Numbered from the stretch's first letter, positions 1-8,876 are shown. The stretch: 36,005 nucleotides of DNA from Streptomyces roseicoloratus (GCF_004117935.1 NZ_SDOY01000015.1:1-36005); one strand, 5' to 3'. Numbers and translations: made by a program. Notes: generated by a model not told the origin, from the sequence alone.

Positions 1-1198
1 CGGAGGCCGGCGCCGGGGCGGCGGGCGTGGGGGCGGCGAGCGTGGGAGCGGCATCGGATTCGGGTGCCGCTTCGGTGGCGGCTTCCGCATCGGTGCCGGG
101 GCCGGCGTCCGCGCCGGTGCCTTGGCCGGCGTCCGCCGGGCCGGATCCGGTCGGCTCGGCGGCCTCGGTGGTGGCGGGGCCGTCGGTGGCGTCCGCCGGG
201 GCGGAGGTAGTCGCGGCTGCGGCGTCCGCGGGCTGCGGCGTGCCGGCCGCGCTGTGCTCGGCGGCCTCGTTCGTCTCGGGCTCCGCGTCTGCCGGGGCCG
301 GTCCGCCGTCGGCGGTCGACGGGTTCGCGCCGTCCTCGGAGGCCGTGGGCGCGACGGAGGGCGCCTCGCTCGCCTCGGCCGCACCCGGCGTCTCCTCGGG
401 CGCGGAGGCGGAGGAGGCGGCCGCTTCACCGGACGTGTCCAGCGGGGCGGCCTCGGGAAGGGGCGCGGGCTCGGAGGGGTCGGGCGCGGACGCCGTGGCC
501 GTGGCACGGGGGTCCTCCGCACCGGCCTGCTGCTGCTCGGCCAGCTCCGCCATCTCGCGCTTCAGAGCGGCGGGGGAGAAGCGCATGGTCGCGCCGCTCT
601 CCACGTCCCCGCCGCCGAACGGCACGGCGCCGGGCGCGGATGCGGACGCGGACGCGTCGGTCGTGGGCGCGACCGGAGGAACGGGCGCGACCGGAGGAAC
701 AGGCCCGGCCGGACCGGAGGCAGGCGGCGCGAACGGAGCGGGTACGGCCGGGGCCGGATCGCCCGGGGCGTGCGCGCCCGGGGCCGGTACGGCGGGAGCG
801 GTCTGCGCGGGCACGACCGGAGCCGGGGCCACCGGAGCCGGGGCGGGCGGGGCGGGAGTCTGGTTGGCCGGATCCGGAGCAGCCGGGAACGGGGCCGGAG
901 CAGCGGGGACCGGGGCCGGGGCGGCCGGGGCGGGGGGCGCCGGAGAGGGCGGTACGGCGCCCCAGTTGGGCTCGAAACCGCCGCCCGCCGGGACGCCGGG
1001 GACGGCGACCGGCGCGCCGGTCGGCGGCGGAGGCGTGGGCGCACCGCCACCCGTACCGACCGTCGCGTTCTGCGTGTACCAGGCCGGCGGGGTGTAGTCG
1101 ATGGTGAACTCACCCGTCATCTCTGCGGGATCTGCGTCGGACTGATCGTCGACGGGTGGGTTCCAACCCCCGTTGATCTCGTCCCGATCGCGGTTCAC
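1..1198 (-). CDS. Pro/Ala-rich T7SS-locus protein, SCO5717 type (N-terminal part, cut by window edge)
   Basis: About 399 residues are visible and the gene runs off the left edge. I chose GTG at 1198 because an AGGAGG box lies at 1203-1208; the first residues read MNRDRDEINGGWNPPVDDQ, followed by EMTGEFTIDYTPPAWYTQ. An ATG at 1120 is in frame but has a poor ribosome site. The rest is low-complexity Pro/Ala/Gly with many PAPAP and PPVAPV runs, interrupted by a short helical stretch (SPAALKREMAELAEQQQ). From memory, this N-terminus matches the family databases call SCO5717 growth-regulating ATPase, whose C-terminal half is a MinD/ParA-like ATPase, as in mycobacterial EspI. That half lies outside the window, so the ATPase function is inferred. 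It is the last leftward gene after eccE. Confidence 0.72.
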   Translation of the reverse strand, partial: MNRDRDEINGGWNPPVDDQSDADPAEMTGEFTIDYTPPAWYTQNATVGTGGGAPTPPPPTGAPVAVPGVPAGGGFEPNWGAVPPSPAPPAPAAPAPVPAAPAPFPAAPDPANQTPAPPAPAPVAPAPVVPAQTAPAVPAPGAHAPGDPAPAVPAPFAPPASGPAGPVPPVAPVPPVAPTTDASASASAPGAVPFGGGDVESGATMRFSPAALKREMAELAEQQQAGAEDPRATATASAPDPSEPAPLPEAAPLDTSGEAAASSASAPEETPGAAEASEAPSVAPTASEDGANPSTADGGPAPADAEPETNEAAEHSAAGTPQPADAAAATTSAPADATDGPATTEAAEPTGSGPADAGQGTGADAGPGTDAEAATEAAPESDAAPTLAAPTPAAPAPAS

Positions 1199-1424
1199 TT
1201 TGCCTCCTGGTGTGGTCGCGCACCCTTGTGCCGTCGTGGGCGGGCACCTCCCACCCTAAACGCCAGCCGTGCCCCTGGGGCAGGGCCGACGGCCCGCCGC
1301 CGCCCGCCGCGCGGATCGGCCGGGTCCCTCAAGTGACCCACGGGTACCGGAGAGTGAAACCCCGGTGCTCCAAACCTGCACAAAACCGGACAGGTTCGTG
1401 AAGATGTCGTGCCGACGCTCCGGC

Positions 1425-2435
1425 TCAGTCCATCCGGCGGGCGGCGCCCAACAATCCGGTCTCGGCGTCCGTGGCCTGCGTCATCACGAACTGCCGGTCG
1501 CGCGGCGTGCACCAGAGGGTCACCCCGTCGGCCAGCGTCGACAGGGCCTCCCACTCGGCGCGCTGCAGACCCATGATGCGTCCGATCTGCGTGGCCTCGT
1601 CGGGCGAGACCCGCTGCACGCCGACGAGCGAGGACTTCTCCAGGAGCCGCGGCGCCACCGGGCTCAGATAGGGGAGCAGCGTCACCACCGACTGCCAGGG
1701 GCCGGACACGACCCGGCCGCGTGGCGGGCGCATGCCGCAGTCGCGGACGACGACCACCGGGCTGCCCGCGGACGCGCCCTGCGGCGGCACCCGGCCCACG
1801 TCGTGCAGGGTGATGCAGGGCTGCCCGCCGCCCGCCGCCTGGGCGAGCGCCGTCCAGGCCTGCGCGCGGCCGGTCTCGACGGCGATGCGGACGCCGGTCG
1901 CCGCCGCGCGCAGCGCGAGCACCTGCGCGGTCCACAGACCGCCGATCAGCGTGACGTCGTACGGGGCGGGCCGGTTGATGCCGAGCACCGCCGGCCTGCT
2001 CTCGGCGTCCACGCCGATGACCACGCCGTCGTCGCCCAACGGCAGTGCCAGCGCGTCGAGTTGGTCCATGGGCGCCGCGTGGCGGTCGCGGCGCGGGCCG
2101 ATGAGCCCGAAGCCGAACCGGGGCGCGCCGCCGCGGCCGCCCGTACGCCGCCCGGTGCGGGCACCGCCCGTACGGGACCGCCGCGCCGCGGCTCTGCCGC
2201 CACCGGGAACCCCGCCGACGACCCCACCGCCCGCGCCGCCCGGCAGGGGCCCGCCGGCGGCCTGACCACCGGCGGCCGGTCCGGCTCCGGCCTGATGCGC
2301 GGGACCCTGGGAGCCCGCCTGGTACGGCGGGTTCACCGGGACCTGGCCCTGGCCGTAACCCTGGACCTGCCCTGGGGCAAGGGTGCGGTTCCCCTGCTGG
2401 TTCGCCGGGTTTCCCGGACCCGTCGAAGTCGTCAT
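1425..2435 (-). CDS. T7SS-locus protein of unknown function, coupled to eccE
   Basis: 336 residues, with ATG at 2433-2435 overlapping the eccE stop (TGATG), so the two are probably translationally coupled. Residues 1-100 are disordered and rich in Gly, Pro, Gln and Arg, with RRTGGRGG-type patches. The remaining 230 residues look folded, with alternating hydrophobic strands (DGVVIGVDAESRPAVLGIN, APYDVTLIGGLWTAQVLALR, VVVVRDCGMRPPRG) and a helical C-terminus. There is no signal peptide or membrane helix, so it should be cytosolic. I recognise no catalytic motif and give no function. Its position suggests an accessory factor for the secretion machine. The 226-bp gap to the next gene holds only a weak 6-bp inverted repeat (1373-1396). 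Confidence 0.8.
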   Translation of the reverse strand: MTTSTGPGNPANQQGNRTLAPGQVQGYGQGQVPVNPPYQAGSQGPAHQAGAGPAAGGQAAGGPLPGGAGGGVVGGVPGGGRAAARRSRTGGARTGRRTGGRGGAPRFGFGLIGPRRDRHAAPMDQLDALALPLGDDGVVIGVDAESRPAVLGINRPAPYDVTLIGGLWTAQVLALRAAATGVRIAVETGRAQAWTALAQAAGGGQPCITLHDVGRVPPQGASAGSPVVVVRDCGMRPPRGRVVSGPWQSVVTLLPYLSPVAPRLLEKSSLVGVQRVSPDEATQIGRIMGLQRAEWEALSTLADGVTLWCTPRDRQFVMTQATDAETGLLGAARRMD

Positions 2436-3760
2436 CAGCGCGCACCCCCCAGCGGCAGCGTCGCCAGCATGCCCGGCACCTGTTCGCGGTCGAGCCGCAC
2501 CAGACCCGTCTTCACGCCGCGCGCCGCGCGCTCCAGTTCGTGCCGGGCCGCCACCAGCTCCTCGTCGCTGCGCCCGGTGATCCGTACATGACCGGTGACC
2601 GTCACCTCCTGACGGTCACCGCCGCTCAGCGTCAGGCTGAAGGTCGTCGCGAGCGCCGGAAGCGAGGTCAGCAGCGCCACCAGCTGCGGCATCGACGCGC
2701 CCGCGCCGCCTCCGGCGCCCAGCTGGGGCCAGCGCCCCACCCAGTACGTCGTGTGGCGCCGGTCGTCGACCCGCCAGGTGCGCGCCGTCTCCTGGGTGCG
2801 CCGCGCCTGCGCCTGGCCGCGACCCGCCTGCGCTATCGCCATCGGGCTCGCGCAGGTGGACGTGGCGAGCGCCGAGGTCAGCTCCTGCTCGGTGAGCACC
2901 GTGGCCTTGAAGCCCGCACCGGCCAGCCGGCTCGCCAGCTGGTCCGCCGCCCGCACCAGGCACTTCTGCGCACCCTGCATGCCGCCGCCGCGCGCCTCGA
3001 CCGCCTCGGCGCACAGCTCCGGATCCAGCTTGAGCGCGATCCAGGTGATCCGGACCGCGGGCGAACCCGTCTGGGCCTGCAGCGGCCCGTAGTTGCGGGC
3101 CGCCATCGACTGCGCGGGCAGGTGCGGCGCGGGCGCCGGCTGGGTGTGCTGCACGACCTGCGCCGACTCGAGCCGGATGCCGTCCACGGACAGCACGTCC
3201 CGGACGAGCCCCATCGGCAGCGGGTGCGCCCCGCGGTCCGGACGCAGCGCCGAGGACTCCGACTCGACCCGCACGACGGCGGTGAGGAAGGTCCCGTCGC
3301 CGATCATCCCGATCGGGCGCCGGTCGCGGTCGCTGTACGCGTAGGTCCGCAGCGCCGGATCGCACTCCACGACCGGGGCGAGACCCGGCTCCGTGCCCTC
3401 CGGCACGGTGAAGGACGCGGCCCGGCGGGCCCTGGCGCGCAGCGCGAAGAAGGTGGAGAGCCACTCGGGAAGCGAGCGCCGGTGCCGCCGCACGACGGCG
3501 AGCAGCACCAGCAGCGCCGCGACCACACCGGCGGGCACCAGCATCAGCTTGTCGACGACCGCGGCCACGACGAGCACCGCCGCCGCCACCTCGATCAGTA
3601 CGAGCTGTTGCAATCGGAACGCACCGAAGTGTCCCGGACGTGCCTGGAGCCTCGGCGACACCGACGACGAAACCGGCGAACCGGGCCCCGGAAGGGGAGC
3701 GGTGGGGGGCGCGGCAGTGGACCCGGCCGCAGCGGAGCGCGTCCGCGTCGCGGAAGCCAT
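2435..3760 (-). CDS. eccE: T7SS membrane-channel component EccE
   Basis: 441 residues. A Pro/Ser-rich N-terminus is followed by two close membrane helices (about residues 47-90: LVLIEVAAAVLVVAAVVDKL, then LVPAGVVAALLVLLAVV) and a soluble domain of about 340 residues. This is the EccE plan: two helices anchoring a cytoplasmic domain at the rim of the EccB-C-D-E complex. Conserved-looking segments include RTWRVDDRRHTTYWVGRWP and a C-terminal strand-helix unit (VTVTGHVRITGRSDEEL). ATG at 3760 has a GAGGGGGA box 10 nt upstream. It is divergent from eccB and is the first gene of the leftward eccE unit. The overall fold and locus position make this call; sequence conservation in EccE is low in general. 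Confidence 0.85.
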   Translation of the reverse strand: MASATRTRSAAAGSTAAPPTAPLPGPGSPVSSSVSPRLQARPGHFGAFRLQQLVLIEVAAAVLVVAAVVDKLMLVPAGVVAALLVLLAVVRRHRRSLPEWLSTFFALRARARRAASFTVPEGTEPGLAPVVECDPALRTYAYSDRDRRPIGMIGDGTFLTAVVRVESESSALRPDRGAHPLPMGLVRDVLSVDGIRLESAQVVQHTQPAPAPHLPAQSMAARNYGPLQAQTGSPAVRITWIALKLDPELCAEAVEARGGGMQGAQKCLVRAADQLASRLAGAGFKATVLTEQELTSALATSTCASPMAIAQAGRGQAQARRTQETARTWRVDDRRHTTYWVGRWPQLGAGGGAGASMPQLVALLTSLPALATTFSLTLSGGDRQEVTVTGHVRITGRSDEELVAARHELERAARGVKTGLVRLDREQVPGMLATLPLGGAR

Positions 3761-3952
3761 GATGGAGAATCCCCCTCAATTCGTCCCGATCACCCTGGCC
3801 CGCCAGGCCTTTGGCGGCCGGATCACCCTACCCGCCCCACGAGCACCGACGGACAGCAGGCATAGTAGGGGGCCGGTCCGACCAGCCGGGGCCCGGGCGC
3901 CATGCTCCCCGGACACCCGCGCGAAGACTGCGCCTGACGAAAATGGGGACTC
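3761..3952. promoter_or_regulatory. Divergent promoter region between eccE and eccB
   Basis: This 192-bp gap separates the two divergent starts and must carry promoters both ways. Leftward, TAGGGT at 3830-3825 fits the Streptomyces HrdB -10 pattern (TASVDT), but the hexamer 17 bp upstream (TCCGTC) is a poor -35. Rightward, the CATAGTAGGG stretch at 3861-3870 is the most likely -10 area, again without a clear -35. The eccB ribosome site is GGGGAC just before its ATG. The presence of promoters is inferred from gene layout; the exact boxes are weak. Confidence 0.4.
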
Positions 3953-5497
3953 ATGGCATCACGGCGGGACGAGCTCAACGCGTACACCTTTGCGAAGAAG
4001 CGCACGGTCGCGGCATTCCTCCAACCTTCGCCCTCGGGCACGGAAGAGGGAGCGCCCAAGGCGCTGCGGGCGGTGCTTCCCGGGGTCATCGTCGGTGCCC
4101 TCGTCATCGCCGGCTTCGGCGCCTGGGGCATGTTCAAGCCGACCGCGCCCAAGGGCTGGGACGAGCCCGGCAAGAAGGTCATCGTCGGCAAGCAGTCGAC
4201 CACCCGCTACGTGGTCCTCACCACCGGCAAGGGCAAGGACAAGAAGACCCTGCTCCACCCGGTGCTCAACCTCGCCTCCGCGCGGCTGCTGCTCAACCCG
4301 GACGACTTCAAGGTCATCCAGGTCGACGACAAGACGCTGGACATGGGCAAGCCGCCGCGCGGTCCGATCCTCGGCATCCCGTACGCCCCCGACCGCCTCC
4401 CCGGCGAGACGGACGCGGGCACCGCCAAGCGCTGGGCCGTGTGCGAACAGCCCGGCGGCGGCAACGGCGGCAACGTGCAGAAGGCCACCTTCCTCTTCGC
4501 CAAGCGGGACCTGGGCCGCACCGACAACGGCAACAAGCTGAAAGCCGGTCAGGTCCTGTACGTGAAGGGCCAGAAGGAGAGCGCCCAGTACCTGATCGAC
4601 CACACCGGCACCAAGTACCGCGTCAACGAGAAGTCCCAGGGCCTCGTCACCGCGCTGTTCGGCGTCAACCGCGAGCCGCAGCAGGTCACCGACGACTGGC
4701 TGGCCACCCTCAAGACCGGCAGCCCCGTCGACTACCCGGAGATCCCCGGCGCGGTGGGCGCCGACGCCCACGTCCGCGGCGGCCTCACGCCCGCCCAGGA
4801 CAAGGTCGGCATGGTGCTCCTCGCCCAGACCGGCTCCGGCCCCCAGCACTACGTGGTGCTGGAGGGCAAGGTGCAGCCCGTCTCCCCCTTCACCGCCTGG
4901 CTGATCATCCAGTCCCCGAAGACCGACATCCTCGACATGGCCGGCAAGGCCACGCCCGTGGACGCGGCCTCGCTCACCCCCGAGAGCAAGATGTTCGGCG
5001 CCGAACTGCGCTGGCCCGAGCGCCAGTCCGAGCAGGTCAACTCGGTGGGCGGCGACGGCTCCCGCGACACGATCTGCTCCGTCCTGGAGAAGGTCGACGG
5101 CAAGGGCAGGACCACCCTGTCGACCTGGGCCGGCCCCGCGTACCCCGCCGACATCACCGCCGGCGGCACCAGCACGTACGTCACCCCCGGCACCGGCCTG
5201 CTCTACACCCAGATCCAGGGCGGGCAGTCCGCCTCCGGCGGCTCGCTCTTCCTCGTGACCGACACCGGACTGCGCTACGCCGTCCAGGCCAACGGCGACA
5301 GCGACTCCGACCGCTCCGAGATCGGCACCGGCAACCAGCAGAAGCCCAGCGACGGGCGGCCGGAGCCGTCCGACGCGCAGAAGCGCCTCGGGTACGAGAA
5401 GGTCACGCCCGTGCTCGTCCCGATCGAGTGGTCCGAGTTCCTGTCGAAGGGCCCGCGCCTGGACACCAACAGCGCGCGTCAGCCGCAGGGTTCGTGA
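3953..5497 (+). CDS. eccB: T7SS membrane-channel component EccB
   Basis: 514 residues. The N-terminal motif SRRDELNAYTFAKKRTVAAF is the EccB signature that precedes its single membrane helix (residues 40-61, VLPGVIVGALVIAGFGAWGM). The remaining 450 residues form the large domain outside the membrane, with repeat-like strand units. Two cysteines, in WAVCEQPG and DTICSVLEK, probably form the conserved disulfide. The C-terminus is hydrophilic (GTGNQQKPSDGRPEPSD). ATG at 3953 is preceded by GGGGAC. The stop is 15 nt before the mycosin 1 start, so the pair is an operon; mycosins are known to be needed for stability of the EccB-containing complex. Length fits the family. Confidence 0.93.
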   Translation: MASRRDELNAYTFAKKRTVAAFLQPSPSGTEEGAPKALRAVLPGVIVGALVIAGFGAWGMFKPTAPKGWDEPGKKVIVGKQSTTRYVVLTTGKGKDKKTLLHPVLNLASARLLLNPDDFKVIQVDDKTLDMGKPPRGPILGIPYAPDRLPGETDAGTAKRWAVCEQPGGGNGGNVQKATFLFAKRDLGRTDNGNKLKAGQVLYVKGQKESAQYLIDHTGTKYRVNEKSQGLVTALFGVNREPQQVTDDWLATLKTGSPVDYPEIPGAVGADAHVRGGLTPAQDKVGMVLLAQTGSGPQHYVVLEGKVQPVSPFTAWLIIQSPKTDILDMAGKATPVDAASLTPESKMFGAELRWPERQSEQVNSVGGDGSRDTICSVLEKVDGKGRTTLSTWAGPAYPADITAGGTSTYVTPGTGLLYTQIQGGQSASGGSLFLVTDTGLRYAVQANGDSDSDRSEIGTGNQQKPSDGRPEPSDAQKRLGYEKVTPVLVPIEWSEFLSKGPRLDTNSARQPQGS

Positions 5498-5511
5498 GAG
5501 GGGAGGCACCG

Positions 5512-6906
5512 GTGACGACGTCCCGTACCCGCCGTGCCCGGCGTACCCGCCGTATTCGGCGTACCCGCCCGGGGACGCTGCTGGCGACCGCGACCCTGAC
5601 CACCGTCCTCGCGACGGCCCCGCAGGCTGCGGCGGCCGGCGGAGCCTTGGCGGCCGGCGCGCCCGGCGGGGCTTCGACGGCCGGCGCGGCCTACGGCGCT
5701 ACCGCTCCCCGGCCGATCGGGATCGACGGCAGCGGCGAATGCACCTTCCCGATGAAGAAGCAGATCGAGGGCACCCCCTGGTCGCTCCAGCGGGTGCTGC
5801 TCGACGAACTGTGGCAGGACACCAAGGGCAAGGGCGTCCGCGTCGCCGTCATCGACACCGGCGTCGACGACGTCAACCCGCAGCTCAAGTCCGCCGTCGA
5901 CGCCAAGTCCGGCAAGGACTACCTGAAGCCGCTCAAGGAGAACGCGACCGCGGGCAACGACCAGCGCGGCAAGACCGACGGCACCGTCGACGAGGTCGGG
6001 CACGGCACCAAGGTCGCGGGCATCATCGCCGCCCGCCCCCGGAAGGGCACCGGATTCGTCGGCCTCGCACCCGAGGCGACCATCATCCCGATCCGGCAGA
6101 ACGACGAGAAGAACAGCGGCAAGTCCGACACGATGGCCCAGGCCATCGACCACGCCGTGGCCAAGGGCGCCAAGGTCATCAACATCTCGCAGGACACCAC
6201 CCAGCCGCTCGGCCCCGAGTCGACGCTGGCCAAGGCGGTGGCCCGCGCGCTCGCCGCGGACGTCGTGGTCGTCGCGTCCGCCGGCAACGACGGCATGGAC
6301 GGCAAACTGAAGAACACCTACCCGGCGGCCTTCCCCGGCGTCCTCGCCGTCGCCTCCTCCGACCGCAACAACGAACGCGCCGCCTTCTCCCAGTCCGGCA
6401 CCTTCGTCGGCGTCGCCGCACCGGGCGTCGACATGGTCTCCACGGTGCCCGGCGGCGGCCAGTGCGTCGACAACGGCACCAGCTTCTCGGCCCCGTACGT
6501 CGCGGGCGTCGCGACGCTGCTGCGCGCCAAGTACCCGAAGTGGAAGGCCTCGCAGGTCGTCACCCGGATCGAGCAGACGGCCATCCGCTCGATCAACGGC
6601 CATGACAACCACGTGGGTTGGGGCGTCGTCGACCCGGTCCGCGCCCTGGCGGACGGCCCCGAACCACCCATGACGGGCCCCACCCCGGACCCGGGCCCCC
6701 CGAAGCCCCCGGCCCCCGAACCGGCCTACATGGCCCTGTCGGAAACCCCGCAGGAACGCACGGAACGCCTGGCCACGTACGCGCTGGGCATCGCGGGAGT
6801 GCTGGTCGCGGTGGTGTCGGGAACGGCCGTGGTGATCAGGGACGGCCGACGGCGACGCCTCGGGACGAACCGCCGGACGGCCCGTCAGATGAGTGCGCAT
6901 ACCTAG
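5512..6906 (+). CDS. mycP: Mycosin 1, membrane-anchored subtilisin-like protease of the T7SS
   Basis: 464 residues from GTG at 5512, chosen for the GGGGAGG box 6 nt upstream; the open frame continues far 5' but that part overlaps eccB. An Arg-rich start (RTRRARRTRRIRRT) leads into a signal peptide ending near PQAAAAGG. The S8 catalytic residues are Asp115 (VIDTGVD), His164 (VGHGTKVAG), Asn259 (ASAGND) and Ser324 (NGTSFSAPYVAG). A Pro-rich linker (TPDPGPPKPPAPEPA) and a C-terminal membrane helix (ALGIAGVLVAVVSGTAVVI) with a basic tail give the mycosin architecture. The protease domain acts outside the cytoplasmic membrane. It forms an operon with eccB. A second mycosin lies at 8877. Confidence 0.92.
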   Translation: MTTSRTRRARRTRRIRRTRPGTLLATATLTTVLATAPQAAAAGGALAAGAPGGASTAGAAYGATAPRPIGIDGSGECTFPMKKQIEGTPWSLQRVLLDELWQDTKGKGVRVAVIDTGVDDVNPQLKSAVDAKSGKDYLKPLKENATAGNDQRGKTDGTVDEVGHGTKVAGIIAARPRKGTGFVGLAPEATIIPIRQNDEKNSGKSDTMAQAIDHAVAKGAKVINISQDTTQPLGPESTLAKAVARALAADVVVVASAGNDGMDGKLKNTYPAAFPGVLAVASSDRNNERAAFSQSGTFVGVAAPGVDMVSTVPGGGQCVDNGTSFSAPYVAGVATLLRAKYPKWKASQVVTRIEQTAIRSINGHDNHVGWGVVDPVRALADGPEPPMTGPTPDPGPPKPPAPEPAYMALSETPQERTERLATYALGIAGVLVAVVSGTAVVIRDGRRRRLGTNRRTARQMSAHT

Positions 6907-6939
6907 GCGCTACCAGGAGATCCGTAGGTACCTTTGCAG

Positions 6940-6968
6940 TTGGAACTGTCGTACCAAGTCGTTAGAGT
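6940..6968 (+). promoter_or_regulatory. HrdB-type promoter of the esx substrate unit
   Basis: TTGGAA at 6940-6945 and TAGAGT at 6963-6968 are separated by exactly 17 bp. Both match the main Streptomyces vegetative sigma pattern (TTGAC, TASVDT). It lies after mycosin 1 and 36 bp before the GTG of the next gene, so it should start the transcript that runs through mycosin 2, esxB and esxA. Confidence 0.65.
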
Positions 6969-7003
6969 GGGCGTGTTCGTGCGTGTGACGAGGGGGAACT
7001 GAA

Positions 7004-7453
7004 GTGGCAGGGCCGAACGGGGACGGCGGCAAGCAGGGGCTCGAAGTCGGCGAAGTGACGCTCCTGACCTTCCAGACGCGTATGCAGAAGCTGGTCGACG
7101 AGCTGAAGGGCTCGCCGGCCGAGCACACGAAGATCGGCGAGCAGAAGGTCACGGCCGCGTCGTACGGCACGGGCTTCAGCGCGGCGTCGGAGATGCACGG
7201 GGCGTACGAGAAGGTGCGCACGCGGCTCGAAGAGCTGACGAAGATCTTCGGCGAGACGATCGAGGCGATGGGGATCCGGGCGCAGATCGCTCACAAGGGC
7301 TATGACAACGTGAACCAGGAACAGCGCGACCGCTACCGCCAGATCCTGGAGACCGCGCGTGAGGACTACAGGAAGCAGCATCCGGCCGAGACGCAGGATC
7401 CGGCCAAGCCGGCCAAGCCGACGGCGGACACGGATTCCGGCGGATTCAGCTAA
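7004..7453 (+). CDS. Small helical WXG-like protein at the T7SS locus
   Basis: 149 residues from GTG at 7004 (GAGGGGG upstream). The sequence is almost wholly helical with heptad-like spacing: one helix around TFQTRMQKLVDELKG, a turn near YGTGFSAASEMHG, then a long helix YEKVRTRLEELTKIFGETIEAM. This resembles a WXG100 helical hairpin without the W-x-G, followed by a further helix (QEQRDRYRQILETAREDYRKQ) and a Lys/Pro-rich tail. It is 18 nt from the next gene and first in the unit that ends with esxB-esxA. I infer a secreted ESX-like protein or a pairing partner of the next gene product. No enzymatic motif is visible. Confidence 0.8.
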   Translation: MAGPNGDGGKQGLEVGEVTLLTFQTRMQKLVDELKGSPAEHTKIGEQKVTAASYGTGFSAASEMHGAYEKVRTRLEELTKIFGETIEAMGIRAQIAHKGYDNVNQEQRDRYRQILETAREDYRKQHPAETQDPAKPAKPTADTDSGGFS

Positions 7454-7471
7454 AACGGGGGAGGGAACACG

Positions 7472-8863
7472 ATGTCTGGAGAGTTCGAGGGGAAGTCCCT
7501 GGACGCTCTGTACGCGATGATCGCGTCGGCCAAGCCCGAGGACCTCTCGGGCGCCGGCCAGGCACTCGCGGCGGCTGCGCCGAAGATCCTGTCCATCGCC
7601 AGTGATCTGCGGCACTACATCTCCCGCGTGGAGTGGGAGGGCGAGGGCGGCAACGCCTTCCGTGAGTGGGGCGCGGGGATGGTCAGGGAGACCTTGGTCC
7701 TCGGTGACTTCACCAAGGTCGTGGCCGATGAGATGAGGACCGCCGCGCAGGCGCTCACGGAGGCGAAGGCCAGCTTCCCGAAGCCGGCCGGCATGTGCTT
7801 CGCCGACCCGGAGAAGGAAAAGGCCCGCATCGAGGCGGAGACCGGCCCGAAGCTGCAGGAAGGGATCGACGTACTCCGACGCCTGTCGTCGTTCTACGAG
7901 TCGACCGGCAACCAGATGCAGGCGCAGCGGACGCCGGACTTCAAGCCGATGACGGAGAGCGGCGTCATCGGCGAGCGGGAGTACGGCGTCGGCAACGGCA
8001 CCGGTTCAGGGACGTACGCGGGGTCGGGTACGGGCTCAGGTTCGGGTACCACTCAGACCGGCCACACGACGCTCGCGAGGGCCGAGGTGTCGACCCCGAA
8101 CGACACGGGGCGACGGATCCCCGACCCGGTGAATCCGCCGTCGACTCCGCCGCCGGTCGCGCCGGCCCGTCCGGACAGCGAGGTGGACACCAACCTCGAC
8201 TCCGTGACGCTGACGCCGCCGCCGGAGACCACGAACAGGCCGCCGGCGCAGCCTCCACTCACCACGACGCCTCCTCCGGCGACCAACCAGCCGCTGCCCC
8301 CCGTCTCACTGCCGCCCGTGGCTCCGCCGATGGCCCAGCAGAACGGTGGCCAGCAGTCGCGCCTGCCCGTCACGGGTCTGCCGAGCCAGGCTCCGCGCAC
8401 CGGACTTCCGGGCCCGAGCACTCTAGGCCCCATGGGCCGGGTCGAAGGCATCACCGGTGGCAAGCAGGTGCCCGGCCGTCCCGTCACGGGGCAGCCGATG
8501 GGCCGCATGCCCATGAGCACCGTCGTCGGCGAGGAGCGGGCGGCGCAGTACGGCCGCGGCGCCACGGGCATGCACGGCCCGGGCGGCGTCGGACCGCACG
8601 GTGGCCCCATGGGCGGCCAGAACGGCGCCGGCCGCCGTCTGGCGACCCAGCCCGGCGGAACCATCGGTGCGCCCTCGACGTCCGGTGTGAGTGGACGCCC
8701 GGCGTTTACGCCCGGGGGTACGGGTCTGGTGCGTCCGCCCGCTTCGACGCAGCAGGAAGGGGAGGAGCGGCGCACGCCGCGCAACCGCCCCGACTACCTG
8801 TCCGAGGACGAGGAGACGTGGACCTCGGGCCAGCGCCAGATCGTCCCGCCCGTCATCGGCTAG
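7472..8863 (+). CDS. Long ESX-like protein: WXG/PPE-like N-domain with Pro/Gly-rich tail
   Basis: 463 residues. Residues 1-150 are helical and contain a W-E-G turn (ISRVEWEGEGGNAFREWG), the helix-turn-helix signature of WXG100/PPE-type T7SS proteins. Residues 165-440 are low complexity: a Gly/Ser/Thr run, then Pro-rich (PPPVAPARP, LPPVSLPPVAPP), then Gly/Met/Arg-rich. The final 25 residues (DYLSEDEETWTSGQ followed by a hydrophobic VPPVIG end) are ordered-looking and, from memory, recur in actinobacterial T7SS-linked proteins. ATG at 7472 has a GGGGGAGGG box. No toxin domain is seen. Its place between the small helical protein and mycosin 2 suggests a cell-surface or secreted component handled by the T7SS. 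Confidence 0.82.
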   Translation: MSGEFEGKSLDALYAMIASAKPEDLSGAGQALAAAAPKILSIASDLRHYISRVEWEGEGGNAFREWGAGMVRETLVLGDFTKVVADEMRTAAQALTEAKASFPKPAGMCFADPEKEKARIEAETGPKLQEGIDVLRRLSSFYESTGNQMQAQRTPDFKPMTESGVIGEREYGVGNGTGSGTYAGSGTGSGSGTTQTGHTTLARAEVSTPNDTGRRIPDPVNPPSTPPPVAPARPDSEVDTNLDSVTLTPPPETTNRPPAQPPLTTTPPPATNQPLPPVSLPPVAPPMAQQNGGQQSRLPVTGLPSQAPRTGLPGPSTLGPMGRVEGITGGKQVPGRPVTGQPMGRMPMSTVVGEERAAQYGRGATGMHGPGGVGPHGGPMGGQNGAGRRLATQPGGTIGAPSTSGVSGRPAFTPGGTGLVRPPASTQQEGEERRTPRNRPDYLSEDEETWTSGQRQIVPPVIG

Positions 8864-8876
8864 GAGCACGTTCCTG

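Noticed and set aside
27..1336. Long rightward open frames of 356 and 404 codons at the left end
   Set aside because: They are antisense to the Pro/Ala-rich gene; their repetitive Gly/Ala/Ser or Gly/Arg content is the mirror of its codon bias, and the leftward frame has the ribosome site and the recognisable motifs.
1373..1396. Inverted repeat AACCTG...CAGGTT as an operator or terminator
   Set aside because: Only 6 bp per arm with a 12-bp gap; expected by chance in sequence of this length.
3811..5511. Apparent 1031-codon gene running into mycosin 1
   Set aside because: The first 567 codons overlap eccB in another frame and are Arg/Pro/His-rich shadow. The real mycosin start is GTG 5512, with a ribosome site and signal peptide.
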